Shown: positions 25,685 through 34,069 of the stretch, in pieces
How the letters are laid out: every line of letters starts with the position of its first letter
Numbering within the stretch: the stretch's first letter is position 1
Assembly: GCF_045689235.1 (NCBI RefSeq)
Contig: NZ_CP136864.1
Coordinates: 3,658,001 to 3,722,000, forward strand
DNA length: 64,000 bases
Direction: 5' to 3'
Origin: Congregibacter variabilis
Lineage (GTDB): Bacteria; Pseudomonadota; Gammaproteobacteria; Pseudomonadales; Halieaceae
Position numbers and translations under genes: made by a program
The notes under the pieces: model-generated
Seen by the model: only the letters and a program-made list of their open reading frames with translations
Database searches by the model: none
What the model was told of the DNA's origin: nothing

Positions 25685-26941
25685 GTGCCTCAGGAAATTT
25701 TTGCTAAGTCAGCACTTGATAAGCTTTCTTCTCCTGAACAATTGGATCAGCTCATCAGAATCACGCCACCCCGGTCTTGGGTATCGCTTGCGGCCTTAGG
25801 ATTAGTGCTGTTGGCGATTGTTTTGTGGGGGGTCTTCGGTGCCGTATCTAAAAGCGTGTTAGGCCAAGGCATTATCACCAGAGCAGGCGGCATCAGTAAA
25901 GTGGTGTCAAACGGGTCAGGTGTTATCGGTTTTTCCAAGCAACTTCGCGTTGGAGATCTGGTACGTGAGGGACAAATCCTTGCTGTGATCGATCAGCCTA
26001 TTTTGAAGCGTCAAATAGCTTTGGCTGAAGAGCATCTTAGAGATATGCGAGTCAATCTTGATGAAGTTAAGGCGCTTCAATTAACGGGCATTAACGAAGA
26101 GGTAGCTGCGTTCAATACGGATCTTGAATTGGAGTATCAAGCGATTGCTGCCAAACAGGAGCAGCTGCAGTCTCTCGAACGCATTTATGAAAGTCAAAAG
26201 CAGAGTCTTGTTAATGGCTATATATCAAGACAAGAGCATGAGAATACAAAGCAATCTATTTTGTCCGCTCGCCTCGATATCCTTAGAGCAAGAGAGTTGG
26301 CCAATAGAGCGAGGGTTGACAAAGACAGACAAATGAGTTCGATGACCTCACAGTTGCAGGTGACTGAGCAGCAAGTTAAGCAGGCCGAGTTTCAACTGAA
26401 GGAGCTCGAGGATAAGTTAGGGCATGCCAGCAATGTTGTCAGCACCGTCGAAGGACGCATCGTTGAAATATTAGCCAGTAACGGAGATGCGGTTCAGGCG
26501 GGGGAATCATTGGTTTCGATTGCCCGCGACGACGACAACCTGGTAGCGATTATTTACTTACCTCATACAAGCCTGGCCAAGCGCGTGGCCGTGGGTAGCA
26601 CCGCCCAGATTTCCCCGGTGGCCTACAACAAAGCACGTTTTGGCTATTTGAAAGGCAAGGTGACATACGTCTCCCCCTATCCGATCAGCGAGGCGAGTAT
26701 GCTGCATGTGCTCGGCAGTGAAGATTTGGCGGGCGATATTGCGAGGCAGGGCGCACCGGTAGAAGTAAGAATTGAATTGTTAACAGATAGTGAAACGACT
26801 AGCGGATATCGGTGGTCGTCTGAAATGGGTAGTCAAATCGAACTGACTGCGGGCTCTTGGTGTTTTGGAAGTATCCAGGTAGAAGAAAATCGCCCTATCA
26901 GTATGGTTTTCCCTTTGCTCAAATCAGCTGCCGGCATATAG
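25685..26941 (+). CDS. NHLM-type RiPP export HlyD-like adaptor
   Basis: A 418-aa membrane-fusion protein of the NHLP/NHLM bacteriocin system. GTG at 25685 has AAAGGA upstream and gives the family start (PQEIFAKSALDKLSSPEQL). One transmembrane helix lies at about residues 34-53, followed by a lipoyl-like domain, a long coiled coil (about 100-250, Gln/Glu-rich) and a second lipoyl half (VVSTVEGRIVEI). It should link the inner-membrane ABC exporters to an outer-membrane channel for release of the mature peptide. First gene of the cluster; no TolC gene is present in the window. Confidence 0.92.
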   Translation: MPQEIFAKSALDKLSSPEQLDQLIRITPPRSWVSLAALGLVLLAIVLWGVFGAVSKSVLGQGIITRAGGISKVVSNGSGVIGFSKQLRVGDLVREGQILAVIDQPILKRQIALAEEHLRDMRVNLDEVKALQLTGINEEVAAFNTDLELEYQAIAAKQEQLQSLERIYESQKQSLVNGYISRQEHENTKQSILSARLDILRARELANRARVDKDRQMSSMTSQLQVTEQQVKQAEFQLKELEDKLGHASNVVSTVEGRIVEILASNGDAVQAGESLVSIARDDDNLVAIIYLPHTSLAKRVAVGSTAQISPVAYNKARFGYLKGKVTYVSPYPISEASMLHVLGSEDLAGDIARQGAPVEVRIELLTDSETTSGYRWSSEMGSQIELTAGSWCFGSIQVEENRPISMVFPLLKSAAGI

Positions 26942-26952
26942 GCGCTTAACTA

Positions 26953-29124
26953 GTGAAGGATGCAGCCGGCTCACGGCGCCCTACTAGAGTAAAAACGCCT
27001 ACGGTGATACAGATGGAGGCGCTCGAATGTGGAGCGGCTTCCTTATCAATTATCCTCGGGTTTTATGGGCGATTCGTGCCGCTAGAGGAGCTTCGAGTTG
27101 CTTGTGGGGTTTCGCGTGACGGAAGTAAGGCCAGCAATATAGTAAAGGCGGCGCGCACCTACGGACTTGTCGCGAGTGGCAAGCGCCTAAGCATTCAAGA
27201 GGTCGAACGCCTCAAACTTCCCTTTGTCGTTTTCTGGAATTTCAATCACTTTCTCGTGGTGGAAGGTTTTGCAGGCGACACCGTCTTTTTGAGTGATCCG
27301 GCCTCCGGTAAAAGAAAGGTCTCTAGGGCCGAGTTCAAGGACTCTTACACTGGCGTGACTTTGGTTTTCGAGCCCGGCGAAGAGTTTGAAAAATCTCCGC
27401 CGCCGCCGGGGATGCTTGAGTCGCTCTTGCCACGCTTGAAGGGCTCTAAGGGGCCTTTTATCTTTGTCATTTTGGCGAGCTTAGCGCTAGTGATTCCGGG
27501 ATTGGTGATCCCGGTTTTTTCGCAGATTTTTGTCGACGACTACCTGGTTGGTGGCATGGATGGTTGGATTAAGCCTTTGTTGTTAGGTGTTCTATTAGCG
27601 GCCGTCCTAAGAATCACGCTTACTTGGCTCCAGCAATCTCAGCTACTGCGTCTGGGGGCGAAGCTGTCGATGTCGACTACTGGGGCTTTTCTTTGGCATG
27701 TATTACGTTTGCCCGTCAATTTCTTCAGCCAGCGTTATGCGTCTGACATCAGTCAGCGTGTTCCTGCGAATGATCGCGTTGCTGATTTGGTTGGCGGACA
27801 ATTAGCTACCAGTCTAGTCAACATCGTAGCCGTGATTTTTTACGTCTTTATGATGCTTCAATACGATTGGGTTCTAACCCTAGTTGGGATTCTGATCACC
27901 TGTATAAACCTGCTCACGCTTAAGTATCTAGGGCAGGTGCGGAAAGACGGGAACTTGAGACTTTTGCAAGATACCGGGAAGTTAATGGCTACCACAATGA
28001 ACGGAATTCAGACTATTGAAACCATAAAGTCGACAGGTGCTGAGAACGATTTTTTTGCACGTTGGTTAGGCTACAAAGCAAAAGTACTCAATAGTCAGCA
28101 AGATCTTGAGCTGTACACACGACTTTTATCGATCCTTCCTACATTCCTTAATACTTTAGCGAACGTTGCTATTCTTGGTTTTGGCGGCATGCGCGTTATT
28201 GACGGTGATCTGTCGGTGGGGATGTTGGTTGCGTTTCAGAGCTTGATGATGAGCTTTACCCAGCCGATCACCGAATTGATGGGGCTTGCTGGCAAGATGC
28301 AGGAGGCGGAGGGGGATCTGCGGCGACTTGATGATGTGCTTAATTATCCTCTGGATAAGCAATTCCAAAAGCCACCTGCGGCCGATAGTGAGAAACGCAG
28401 TATAGAGGGTAATCTTGAGCTAAAAAATATAGTTTTTGGGTACAGCCGACTAGAGCCACCTCTGATCGAAGATTTATCTCTTTGTCTAAAGCCTGGGCAG
28501 CGCATCGCGTTGGTTGGCGGTTCTGGCAGCGGCAAGTCGACCATTTCCAAGTTAGTGATGGGTCTGCAGCAGCCTTGGTCCGGGACAGTACTACTAGATC
28601 ATGTGAAGAGAGAGGATATCCCGCCTATCGTTATCAATCTTTGTTTGGCGGGTGTTGATCAGGATATTTTCTTGTTTGAGGGCACCGTAAGAGAAAACTT
28701 GTCTATGTGGGATAAAACAATCCCCGAATCTGACTTGGTTCAGGCAGCACGGGATGCGTGTATTCATGATGACATCGTAAATCGAGTTGGTGGTTACGAC
28801 AGCCTCATCCAAGAAGGGGGGCAAAATTTCAGCGGAGGTCAACGTCAGCGTATAGAAATTGCGCGGGCGCTAAGCAGCAACCCTCAGATACTGGTAATGG
28901 ACGAAGCCACCGCTGCCTTAGATCCGTTGACTGAAAAAATAATTGACAACAACTTGCGACGCCGCGGGTGCAGTTGCTTGATTGTTGCCCACCGGCTTTC
29001 AACGATCCGTGATTGTGACGAAATAATTCTTCTTGAAAAAGGGCGTGTGCTCGAACGGGGAACCCACGATGAGCTTCTTGCCCTTGGTGGCGCCTATCAG
29101 AAGCTCATTCAGGAAACGGGATAA
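26953..29124 (+). CDS. C39 peptidase-ABC exporter for Gly-Gly leader peptides (NHLM ABC1)
   Basis: A 723-aa fusion with an N-terminal C39 cysteine peptidase (Cys26 in ALECGAAS, His99 in NFNHFLVV, Asp115 in FLSDPA), six transmembrane helices (about 170-440) and an ATPase with Walker A GGSGSGKST near residue 521, signature FSGGQRQR and Walker B ILVMDEAT. It should cut both precursors after the Gly-Gly at leader positions 79-80 and export the modified core. GTG start 11 nt after the adaptor stop. All catalytic residues are intact. Confidence 0.95.
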   Translation: MKDAAGSRRPTRVKTPTVIQMEALECGAASLSIILGFYGRFVPLEELRVACGVSRDGSKASNIVKAARTYGLVASGKRLSIQEVERLKLPFVVFWNFNHFLVVEGFAGDTVFLSDPASGKRKVSRAEFKDSYTGVTLVFEPGEEFEKSPPPPGMLESLLPRLKGSKGPFIFVILASLALVIPGLVIPVFSQIFVDDYLVGGMDGWIKPLLLGVLLAAVLRITLTWLQQSQLLRLGAKLSMSTTGAFLWHVLRLPVNFFSQRYASDISQRVPANDRVADLVGGQLATSLVNIVAVIFYVFMMLQYDWVLTLVGILITCINLLTLKYLGQVRKDGNLRLLQDTGKLMATTMNGIQTIETIKSTGAENDFFARWLGYKAKVLNSQQDLELYTRLLSILPTFLNTLANVAILGFGGMRVIDGDLSVGMLVAFQSLMMSFTQPITELMGLAGKMQEAEGDLRRLDDVLNYPLDKQFQKPPAADSEKRSIEGNLELKNIVFGYSRLEPPLIEDLSLCLKPGQRIALVGGSGSGKSTISKLVMGLQQPWSGTVLLDHVKREDIPPIVINLCLAGVDQDIFLFEGTVRENLSMWDKTIPESDLVQAARDACIHDDIVNRVGGYDSLIQEGGQNFSGGQRQRIEIARALSSNPQILVMDEATAALDPLTEKIIDNNLRRRGCSCLIVAHRLSTIRDCDEIILLEKGRVLERGTHDELLALGGAYQKLIQETG

Positions 29125-29126
29125 GC

Positions 29127-31805
29127 ATGCGAGACTCTGAACCTATATTGTTCGAGAGCACCGAACCATGGTTGTTGAATGGAAGTAGCTCATTGTGGCA
29201 TGTAAGCAGTGGCGCGGTGGATCTGTTTGCCGTTGCCCTGGAAGCAGGGAAGCCCGTTGGTTCACGTAGCCATTTGTATCGTATAGAAGCTAATCAATGT
29301 TTTGCAGGGCTTGCAGCCACCAGCTGCGACATCCCTGTCGGAGTCTTGGCTGTCGCAGTGCCGGACACACAGTACGAGGAACACCGGGACGCGGTTCAGC
29401 AAGTAGACGGTGTACGCCGTGAACACTTGCTCAGTTGTTTTCAGACGTGGTTTTTGGTGCTCGACCGTATCCTGCCGCGCAGCACTCTAGAGACGGTACA
29501 TGTCCCGCGCCCGCCAGAGTTCGGCCAGGTCGATGCGATGAGCATGTCGGCGATTTTGGATCATTATCATGCCCTGTTGCTTGAGTATTTGCCGAAACGT
29601 TTAAAGGCAAAGAAACTTGAAAGAGCAGCGCGACTATCACGTAAGCAGGAGCGAGAAGACCAGACGTTCACCTCCGGACTCAGAGATCTAGCGTCAGTAC
29701 TCGGCAGTGCTCAGGCATCTTACTCTGTGGCAGGAGCCGAGAAAGAGGGCGTCCTGCTGGAGGTCTGCCAACTCGTGTTGGATGCGAGTGGGATTAAAGC
29801 GCATTTGTCTTCAGGCACCGAAACGGGAGCTGATGGTGGGCTGGTGGAGCAATTTGCTCGCCAGGCCGGCGCGACCGTTCGTCGAGTTCAGTTGACGCAG
29901 GACACGTGGTGGCGAACAGACACCGGCCCTTTACTAGCTTTTGAGGGGGAGAGTGGGCGTCCCCTAGCGATTCTGCCTGACAACACGGGGCATGGCCTTT
30001 GGGTAGTTGATATCGTCATAGGAAGCCGGCGGCGCTTGAGTTCTCGCCTTGCCTCAACCTTGGGTAAAGACGCTTTTATGTTTTTCAGGAGCTTCCCAGA
30101 ACGCGCGATTGGGCTGAGAGACCTAGTTTTCTTTGGTATGCGTGGAACCGGAAAAGATTTTGAGCGTTTACTGGCGGTTGGTGCTTTTGGTGGCTTGTTG
30201 GGTGTGTTTACACCCTACGCAACTGGACGTCTCGTTGAACGTATCATTCCCGGTGCGCTCACCGGAGAGTTGGTGCAGATGGTGGTGTTGTTGTTGGTTG
30301 CTGCCATTGGAATCAGTGCCTTTGAGATTACAAAATCTATAGCTTTTCTCCGCATTGATAGCCGGGCCGACTTGGCGACGCAGTCGGCGATAATCCATCG
30401 ATTGCTCCACCTTCCGGCAGCTTTTTTTAGGGGGTATTCCGCCGGTGATTTGGCTCAACGGGTCTTTGGTATATCTGGAATACTGCAGACGATAAGCAAC
30501 ACTTTCCAGACGGCGTTTATCAGCTGGGTGTTTGGCCTATTTAGCTATGCATACTTGTTCTACATTGACTGGCGTCTCGCTTTGATGGCGACTCTGCTTG
30601 TTGTCGTGAGCCTACTCTTCACTTTGGCGATCAATCTCTGGCGTCTCTCTAGAGAGAGACAACTGATAGAGCTCGAGGGGCGACTGTCCAGCCTTGTTTT
30701 TCAGCTGCTTGGGGGGATCGCAAAGTTGCGGGCAGCCGGTGGTGAGAAAAGTGCATTTGCACTTTGGGCCAAGAGCTTCTCCGAGCAGTCGCGTTTGAGC
30801 TTCAGTATTGGATGGGCGCAAAATCTACTTACCTCATTCAATGCAGGCTATGTGGTTATTAACTCGCTGGTGCTATTTGCGGCGATCGCCTATTTAATAC
30901 CGCAAATGGATGCTGGTAGCTTCGTGGCTTTTAATACTGCATTCGTACAGTTCTTTGCAGCAACTTTAGCCATGATTGGCGCTGTAACGGGTTCGTTAAA
31001 CATCATACCCATGTACGAGCGGTCGTTACCTGTATTAACAACCGCCCCTGAAACAGACATTGGAAAGTCTCCCCCAGGTGTCTTAAGCGGAGAAATTGAT
31101 ATCAGCCGCATTAGTTTTTCTTACGATGTAGAAGGCCCAAAAACTATCGATGACGTATCTATACGCATTAAGGCAGGAGAGTTTGTTGCTTTTGTAGGTC
31201 CGTCCGGTTCAGGTAAGTCCACGTTGTTTCGGTTGCTTCTGGGATTCGAAACCCCCGAGACAGGAGCGATCTATTACGACGGTAAAGATTTGGCGGACCT
31301 CGACTGCAGGGGGGTGCGGCGCCAACTGGGAGTGGTTTTGCAAAATGGCCAACTGATGTTCGGCGACATCTTTACAAACATAGTGGGGTCTTCTCCGCTA
31401 ACGGTTGAGGATGCATGGGAGGCGGCCCGCATGGCGGGATTTGATGAAGATATTCGCGATATGCCTATGGGTATGCATACGATGATATCGGAGGGTGCTG
31501 GGACCATCTCGGGAGGCCAGAAGCAGCGGCTGATGATCGCGCGCGCTGTCGTAAAAAAGCCTAAAATACTGCTGTTTGATGAAGCGACCAGCGCTCTCGA
31601 TAACCACACTCAGGCGATCGTCTCAAAAAGTATCCTAGAACTGAATGCTACTCGCGTCGTGGTTGCTCATCGCTTGTCAACTATCGTCAACGCAGACAGA
31701 ATTTTTGTTGTTAAGGCGGGGCGTATTGTTGAAGCCGGGAGCTATGACGAATTGATGCAGCTGCGCTGTCATTTCTATGATTTGGCCGAACGGCAACTTT
31801 GCTAA
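29127..31805 (+). CDS. Second ABC exporter of the RiPP system (NHLM ABC2)
   Basis: An 892-aa permease-ATPase encoded 2 nt after ABC1. The first roughly 330 residues are a soluble region without a C39 catalytic triad, then six transmembrane helices (about 345-640) and an ATPase with Walker A GPSGSGKST near residue 690, signature ISGGQKQR and Walker B ILLFDEATSALD. It matches the second transporter of NHLP systems, thought to work with ABC1 as a heteromer. Its last 69 bases (31741-31809) are duplicated at 32383-32451, in front of precursor 2. Confidence 0.93.
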   Translation: MRDSEPILFESTEPWLLNGSSSLWHVSSGAVDLFAVALEAGKPVGSRSHLYRIEANQCFAGLAATSCDIPVGVLAVAVPDTQYEEHRDAVQQVDGVRREHLLSCFQTWFLVLDRILPRSTLETVHVPRPPEFGQVDAMSMSAILDHYHALLLEYLPKRLKAKKLERAARLSRKQEREDQTFTSGLRDLASVLGSAQASYSVAGAEKEGVLLEVCQLVLDASGIKAHLSSGTETGADGGLVEQFARQAGATVRRVQLTQDTWWRTDTGPLLAFEGESGRPLAILPDNTGHGLWVVDIVIGSRRRLSSRLASTLGKDAFMFFRSFPERAIGLRDLVFFGMRGTGKDFERLLAVGAFGGLLGVFTPYATGRLVERIIPGALTGELVQMVVLLLVAAIGISAFEITKSIAFLRIDSRADLATQSAIIHRLLHLPAAFFRGYSAGDLAQRVFGISGILQTISNTFQTAFISWVFGLFSYAYLFYIDWRLALMATLLVVVSLLFTLAINLWRLSRERQLIELEGRLSSLVFQLLGGIAKLRAAGGEKSAFALWAKSFSEQSRLSFSIGWAQNLLTSFNAGYVVINSLVLFAAIAYLIPQMDAGSFVAFNTAFVQFFAATLAMIGAVTGSLNIIPMYERSLPVLTTAPETDIGKSPPGVLSGEIDISRISFSYDVEGPKTIDDVSIRIKAGEFVAFVGPSGSGKSTLFRLLLGFETPETGAIYYDGKDLADLDCRGVRRQLGVVLQNGQLMFGDIFTNIVGSSPLTVEDAWEAARMAGFDEDIRDMPMGMHTMISEGAGTISGGQKQRLMIARAVVKKPKILLFDEATSALDNHTQAIVSKSILELNATRVVVAHRLSTIVNADRIFVVKAGRIVEAGSYDELMQLRCHFYDLAERQLC

Positions 31806-31809
31806 CAAA
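31741..31809 (+). repeat. Source copy of duplicated ABC2 3' end
   Basis: These 69 bases (the last codons and stop of ABC2 plus a few bases) recur without gaps at 32383-32451. By eye 57 of 69 positions are identical. Together with the precursor and its leader region this defines the left unit of a tandem duplication. Confidence 0.9.
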
Positions 31810-31971
31810 TGCTTAAAAGCTACGGAATGACCCCAGCAAGCGCGCTACGACTCACCTGCTGTCCAGCGTAAACGCCCAGATTATGTACAGAGGCTTCTTG
31901 CACATTTCCATTAAGGTATCTAAACGGCGAACGCAACTTTTGCAGTTTTTTTTCGAGGTGTTTCTAATCAG

Positions 31972-31987
31972 GTCTGATTTATCGGAC
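31972..31987 (+). promoter_or_regulatory. Conserved dyad upstream of precursor 1
   Basis: GTCTGA-TTTA-TCGGAC ends 22 nt before the precursor 1 start. In RNA it can form a 6-bp stem (one G-U pair) with a 4-nt loop. The same element, with a perfect stem, lies 21 nt before precursor 2 (32652-32667). It could be an operator or a 5'-UTR hairpin controlling precursor translation. Confidence 0.55.
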
Positions 31988-32009
31988 TCAAAATCCAAGA
32001 GGAGATGTA

Positions 32010-32303
32010 ATGAGTCAAGAACAAGCAAGCGAGTTGTTTGGTCGAGTCGTCGCAAAATGTTGGGCGGACGATGAATATAAGCAAAAGTTCATCGATGATC
32101 CGGCTGCCGTATTGAAAGCCGAAGGTGTGGAAGTTCCAGATGGTGTCTCTTTTCGTGTAGTGGAGGACAGCGAGCAGTTGCATACTATCGTGCTGCCAGC
32201 CAAGCCAACTGGCCTGTCTGATGATGATCTGGACAATGTCGCAGGGGGGCTTTCTTACGTGCCTTTCGAGCCAGGGCCGGTCATTGTCTCAAACCTAGGG
32301 TGA
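32010..32303 (+). CDS. RiPP precursor 1, NHLP leader
   Basis: A 97-aa precursor with GAGGAG just upstream. Residues 1-80 are a nitrile-hydratase-alpha-like leader (WADDEYKQKFIDDPAAVLK, then VLPAKPTGLSDDDLDNVAGG) ending in the Gly79-Gly80 cleavage site. The 17-residue core is LSYVPFEPGPVIVSNLG: no Cys, Ser at core positions 2 and 14, three Pro. Expected path: leader bound by the fused ThiF-like/YcaO protein, Ser cyclised to oxazoline or oxazole, cleavage by the C39 domain, export. The product is not recognised as any known peptide. Confidence 0.93.
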   Translation: MSQEQASELFGRVVAKCWADDEYKQKFIDDPAAVLKAEGVEVPDGVSFRVVEDSEQLHTIVLPAKPTGLSDDDLDNVAGGLSYVPFEPGPVIVSNLG

Positions 32304-32382
32304 CTAGGTCGTTCCTGAACTGGCTTCCTCAGACTCTTTAAAATGCATCCTGGGTGGGGCTTTCCAGTTGGCTGAACCTGGC

Positions 32383-32451
32383 GCTATGACGAATTGATGC
32401 ATCTGTGTGGTCATTACTATGGTTTGGCTGAACGCTAGCGTTACTAACAAA
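32383..32451 (+). pseudogene. Remnant of ABC2 C-terminus, duplicated
   Basis: This 69-bp stretch is 57/69 identical, gap-free, to the end of ABC2 at 31741-31809. It still reads YDELMHLCGHYYGLAER followed by TAG in the homologous frame, against YDELMQLRCHFYDLAERQLC in ABC2. Weaker similarity extends about 12-15 nt to the left. It is not a gene, but a scar showing that a segment containing the ABC2 end and a precursor gene was copied or exchanged. The rest of the gap 32304-32688 holds only this scar and the precursor 2 leader region. Confidence 0.88.
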
Positions 32452-32651
32452 GGTGTTGAGGTTGGGGAACTGTCCCTCTCCCGAACCCCGGCTCGAATTT
32501 GCACGATCACTTAGTTACCGTAGAGACCGCACGTAGGGATAGTGTTTGGTGGCTACTTATGCCACATTGTCTGTGCTGCATTGTGTTTCAAATGTTCTGG
32601 CCGGCGACCTCAACTTTTGCGGTCGTTTATGTCGAGTTGGTTAATTATCAG

Positions 32652-32667
32652 GTCCGAGGTATCGGAC
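32652..32667 (+). promoter_or_regulatory. Conserved dyad upstream of precursor 2
   Basis: GTCCGA-GGTA-TCGGAC, a perfect 6-bp inverted repeat with a 4-nt spacer, ends 21 nt before the start of precursor 2. It matches the element before precursor 1 in stem and position while the loop differs, which suggests the stem itself is under selection. Surrounding bases (CAACTTTTGC, and a T-rich stretch) are also shared. Confidence 0.55.
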
Positions 32668-32688
32668 GTAAATTCTAAAGGAAATGTT

Positions 32689-32982
32689 ATGAGTCAAGAA
32701 CAAGCAAACGAGTTGTTTAGTCAAGTCGTCGCAAAATGTTGGGCGGACGACGATTATAAGCAAAAGCTCATTAATGATCCGGCTGCCGTGTTGAAAGCCG
32801 AAGGTGTGGAAATGCCAGAAGGTGTTTCCCTTCGTGTAGTGGAGGATAGCGAACAGCTGCATACTATCGTGCTGCCTGCCAAGCCAACTAGTCTGTCCGA
32901 TGATGATCTGGACAATGTTGCAGGTGGCCTTTGCTGCTTGCCACTCGGTATTGCTATGACCGGAGCAGCGCTCATCTTCTAA
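32689..32982 (+). CDS. RiPP precursor 2, NHLP leader
   Basis: A 97-aa precursor starting at ATG 32689 (AAAGGAAA upstream), the same length as precursor 1. The 80-residue leader is identical at 70 positions, including the LDNVAGG cleavage site. The 17-residue core is LCCLPLGIAMTGAALIF: adjacent Cys at core positions 2-3, one Thr, and only the first Leu and Pro5 shared with core 1. The two Cys are prime candidates for thiazoline/thiazole formation. The frame is open upstream to 32542, but homology with precursor 1 fixes the start. Confidence 0.93.
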   Translation: MSQEQANELFSQVVAKCWADDDYKQKLINDPAAVLKAEGVEMPEGVSLRVVEDSEQLHTIVLPAKPTSLSDDDLDNVAGGLCCLPLGIAMTGAALIF

Positions 32983-32995
32983 CCAAGACGACCGC

Positions 32996-33027
32996 ACCCA
33001 TGCGTGAAGTTCAGCGAGCGCATGGGT
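32996..33027 (+). terminator. Stem-loop after precursor 2 (attenuator or stabiliser)
   Basis: A perfect 9-bp inverted repeat, ACCCATGCG and CGCATGGGT, with a 14-nt loop starts 13 nt after the precursor 2 stop. No U-run follows, so it may protect the 3' end of an abundant precursor mRNA or partly limit read-through into the modification genes. Confidence 0.5.
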
Positions 33028-33234
33028 ACTCACGTTCTCGATAAATTTTGTGACAAATTCTTTTTAAGTGTCCCCCAGGGTCTGCAATTCTCGTCCTTCT
33101 CTCGAACAGAAAATTTTGACTACCATGACGTTGAATGCGTGGGTTTTTGTGCTAACCAAGCGCTGGGCTTCTAAAGGGTTGCAAGTGAGTTTTAAGTGTA
33201 GGTCGTAATTTTTGCTTAAACAGAAGGTTTTTTG

Positions 33235-33942
33235 ATGGTTACTGCGCTGCAATTTTCCGGGGGCAAAGACTCGCTGGCATGCTTGCACCTGTTTGAAAGC
33301 GAATGGGATGACATTTACGTCGTTTGGGTCAATACGGGAGCAGCTTATCCCGATGTCATTGAATACATGGAAGAGTGGCGGCAGGTGCTTCCTAATTTTG
33401 TGGAAGTTAAGACAGATCAGCCCGGCAATATCGCGAAGTACGGGTGGCCAGCCGATGTGGTTCCTATTAACAGCACCTCGATAGGGCGTAAGCTGATGTC
33501 GGGTGATGGGCCAGTAATCCAGGACTACCTAAGCTGTTGCGGCAGAAATATCTGGGCCCCGATGCAATCGGCTATGAAAGATCTGGGTGCTACCAGAATA
33601 ATACGAGGGCAGCGCGCTGATGACTCGCATAAGGGCCCACTGAAGTCTGGGCAGCTTGTAGATGGCGTGGAATACGTCTATCCACTAGAGAACTGGTCGG
33701 AGCAAGATGTTTTTGACTATCTTCGATCGGTCGATGCACAGATACCTTCCTATTACGCCAAGGGTGAAGTGACAGGTCGAGATTGCTGGGACTGCACCGC
33801 GTACCTCGAGGAGAATGTTAACAGAATACAGGGCTTGCCTGATGAGAAGAGGGTTGAAATGGAACGCCGTATCAGTCTGATTGATAGTGCTATCAGTAGC
33901 GAGTGGCACGGTCGCTCGATAATTGCTCGATCCGCTCCATGA
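33235..33942 (+). CDS. PP-loop ATP pyrophosphatase / PAPS-reductase-like enzyme in RiPP cluster
   Basis: A 235-aa member of the adenine nucleotide alpha-hydrolase-like superfamily. The PP-loop SGGKDS is at residues 8-13; RGQRADDSHK (124-133) matches the PAPS-reductase-type second motif. Two Cys pairs are visible: Cys101-Cys102 and Cys184/Cys187 (CWDC). AGAAGG precedes the ATG at 33235. Relatives reduce APS/PAPS, thiolate tRNA or modify DNA with sulfur; others adenylate amide or acid carbonyls. Sitting between the precursors and the cyclodehydratase, it probably acts on the peptide or supplies sulfur. A role in housekeeping sulfate assimilation is unlikely from context. Confidence 0.85.
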   Translation: MVTALQFSGGKDSLACLHLFESEWDDIYVVWVNTGAAYPDVIEYMEEWRQVLPNFVEVKTDQPGNIAKYGWPADVVPINSTSIGRKLMSGDGPVIQDYLSCCGRNIWAPMQSAMKDLGATRIIRGQRADDSHKGPLKSGQLVDGVEYVYPLENWSEQDVFDYLRSVDAQIPSYYAKGEVTGRDCWDCTAYLEENVNRIQGLPDEKRVEMERRISLIDSAISSEWHGRSIIARSAP

Positions 33943-34069
33943 CAGCGGGCAGTAGTCGGCCGGTGGGCGTTGAACAGCACTTGGTTGGGCCTGTATCTCT
34001 GACATGTGAAGCTGTAAATTTTTCGAGCGGCGGCTCGCTTATTGAACATGACTTTGTAACTTTCTTCTT

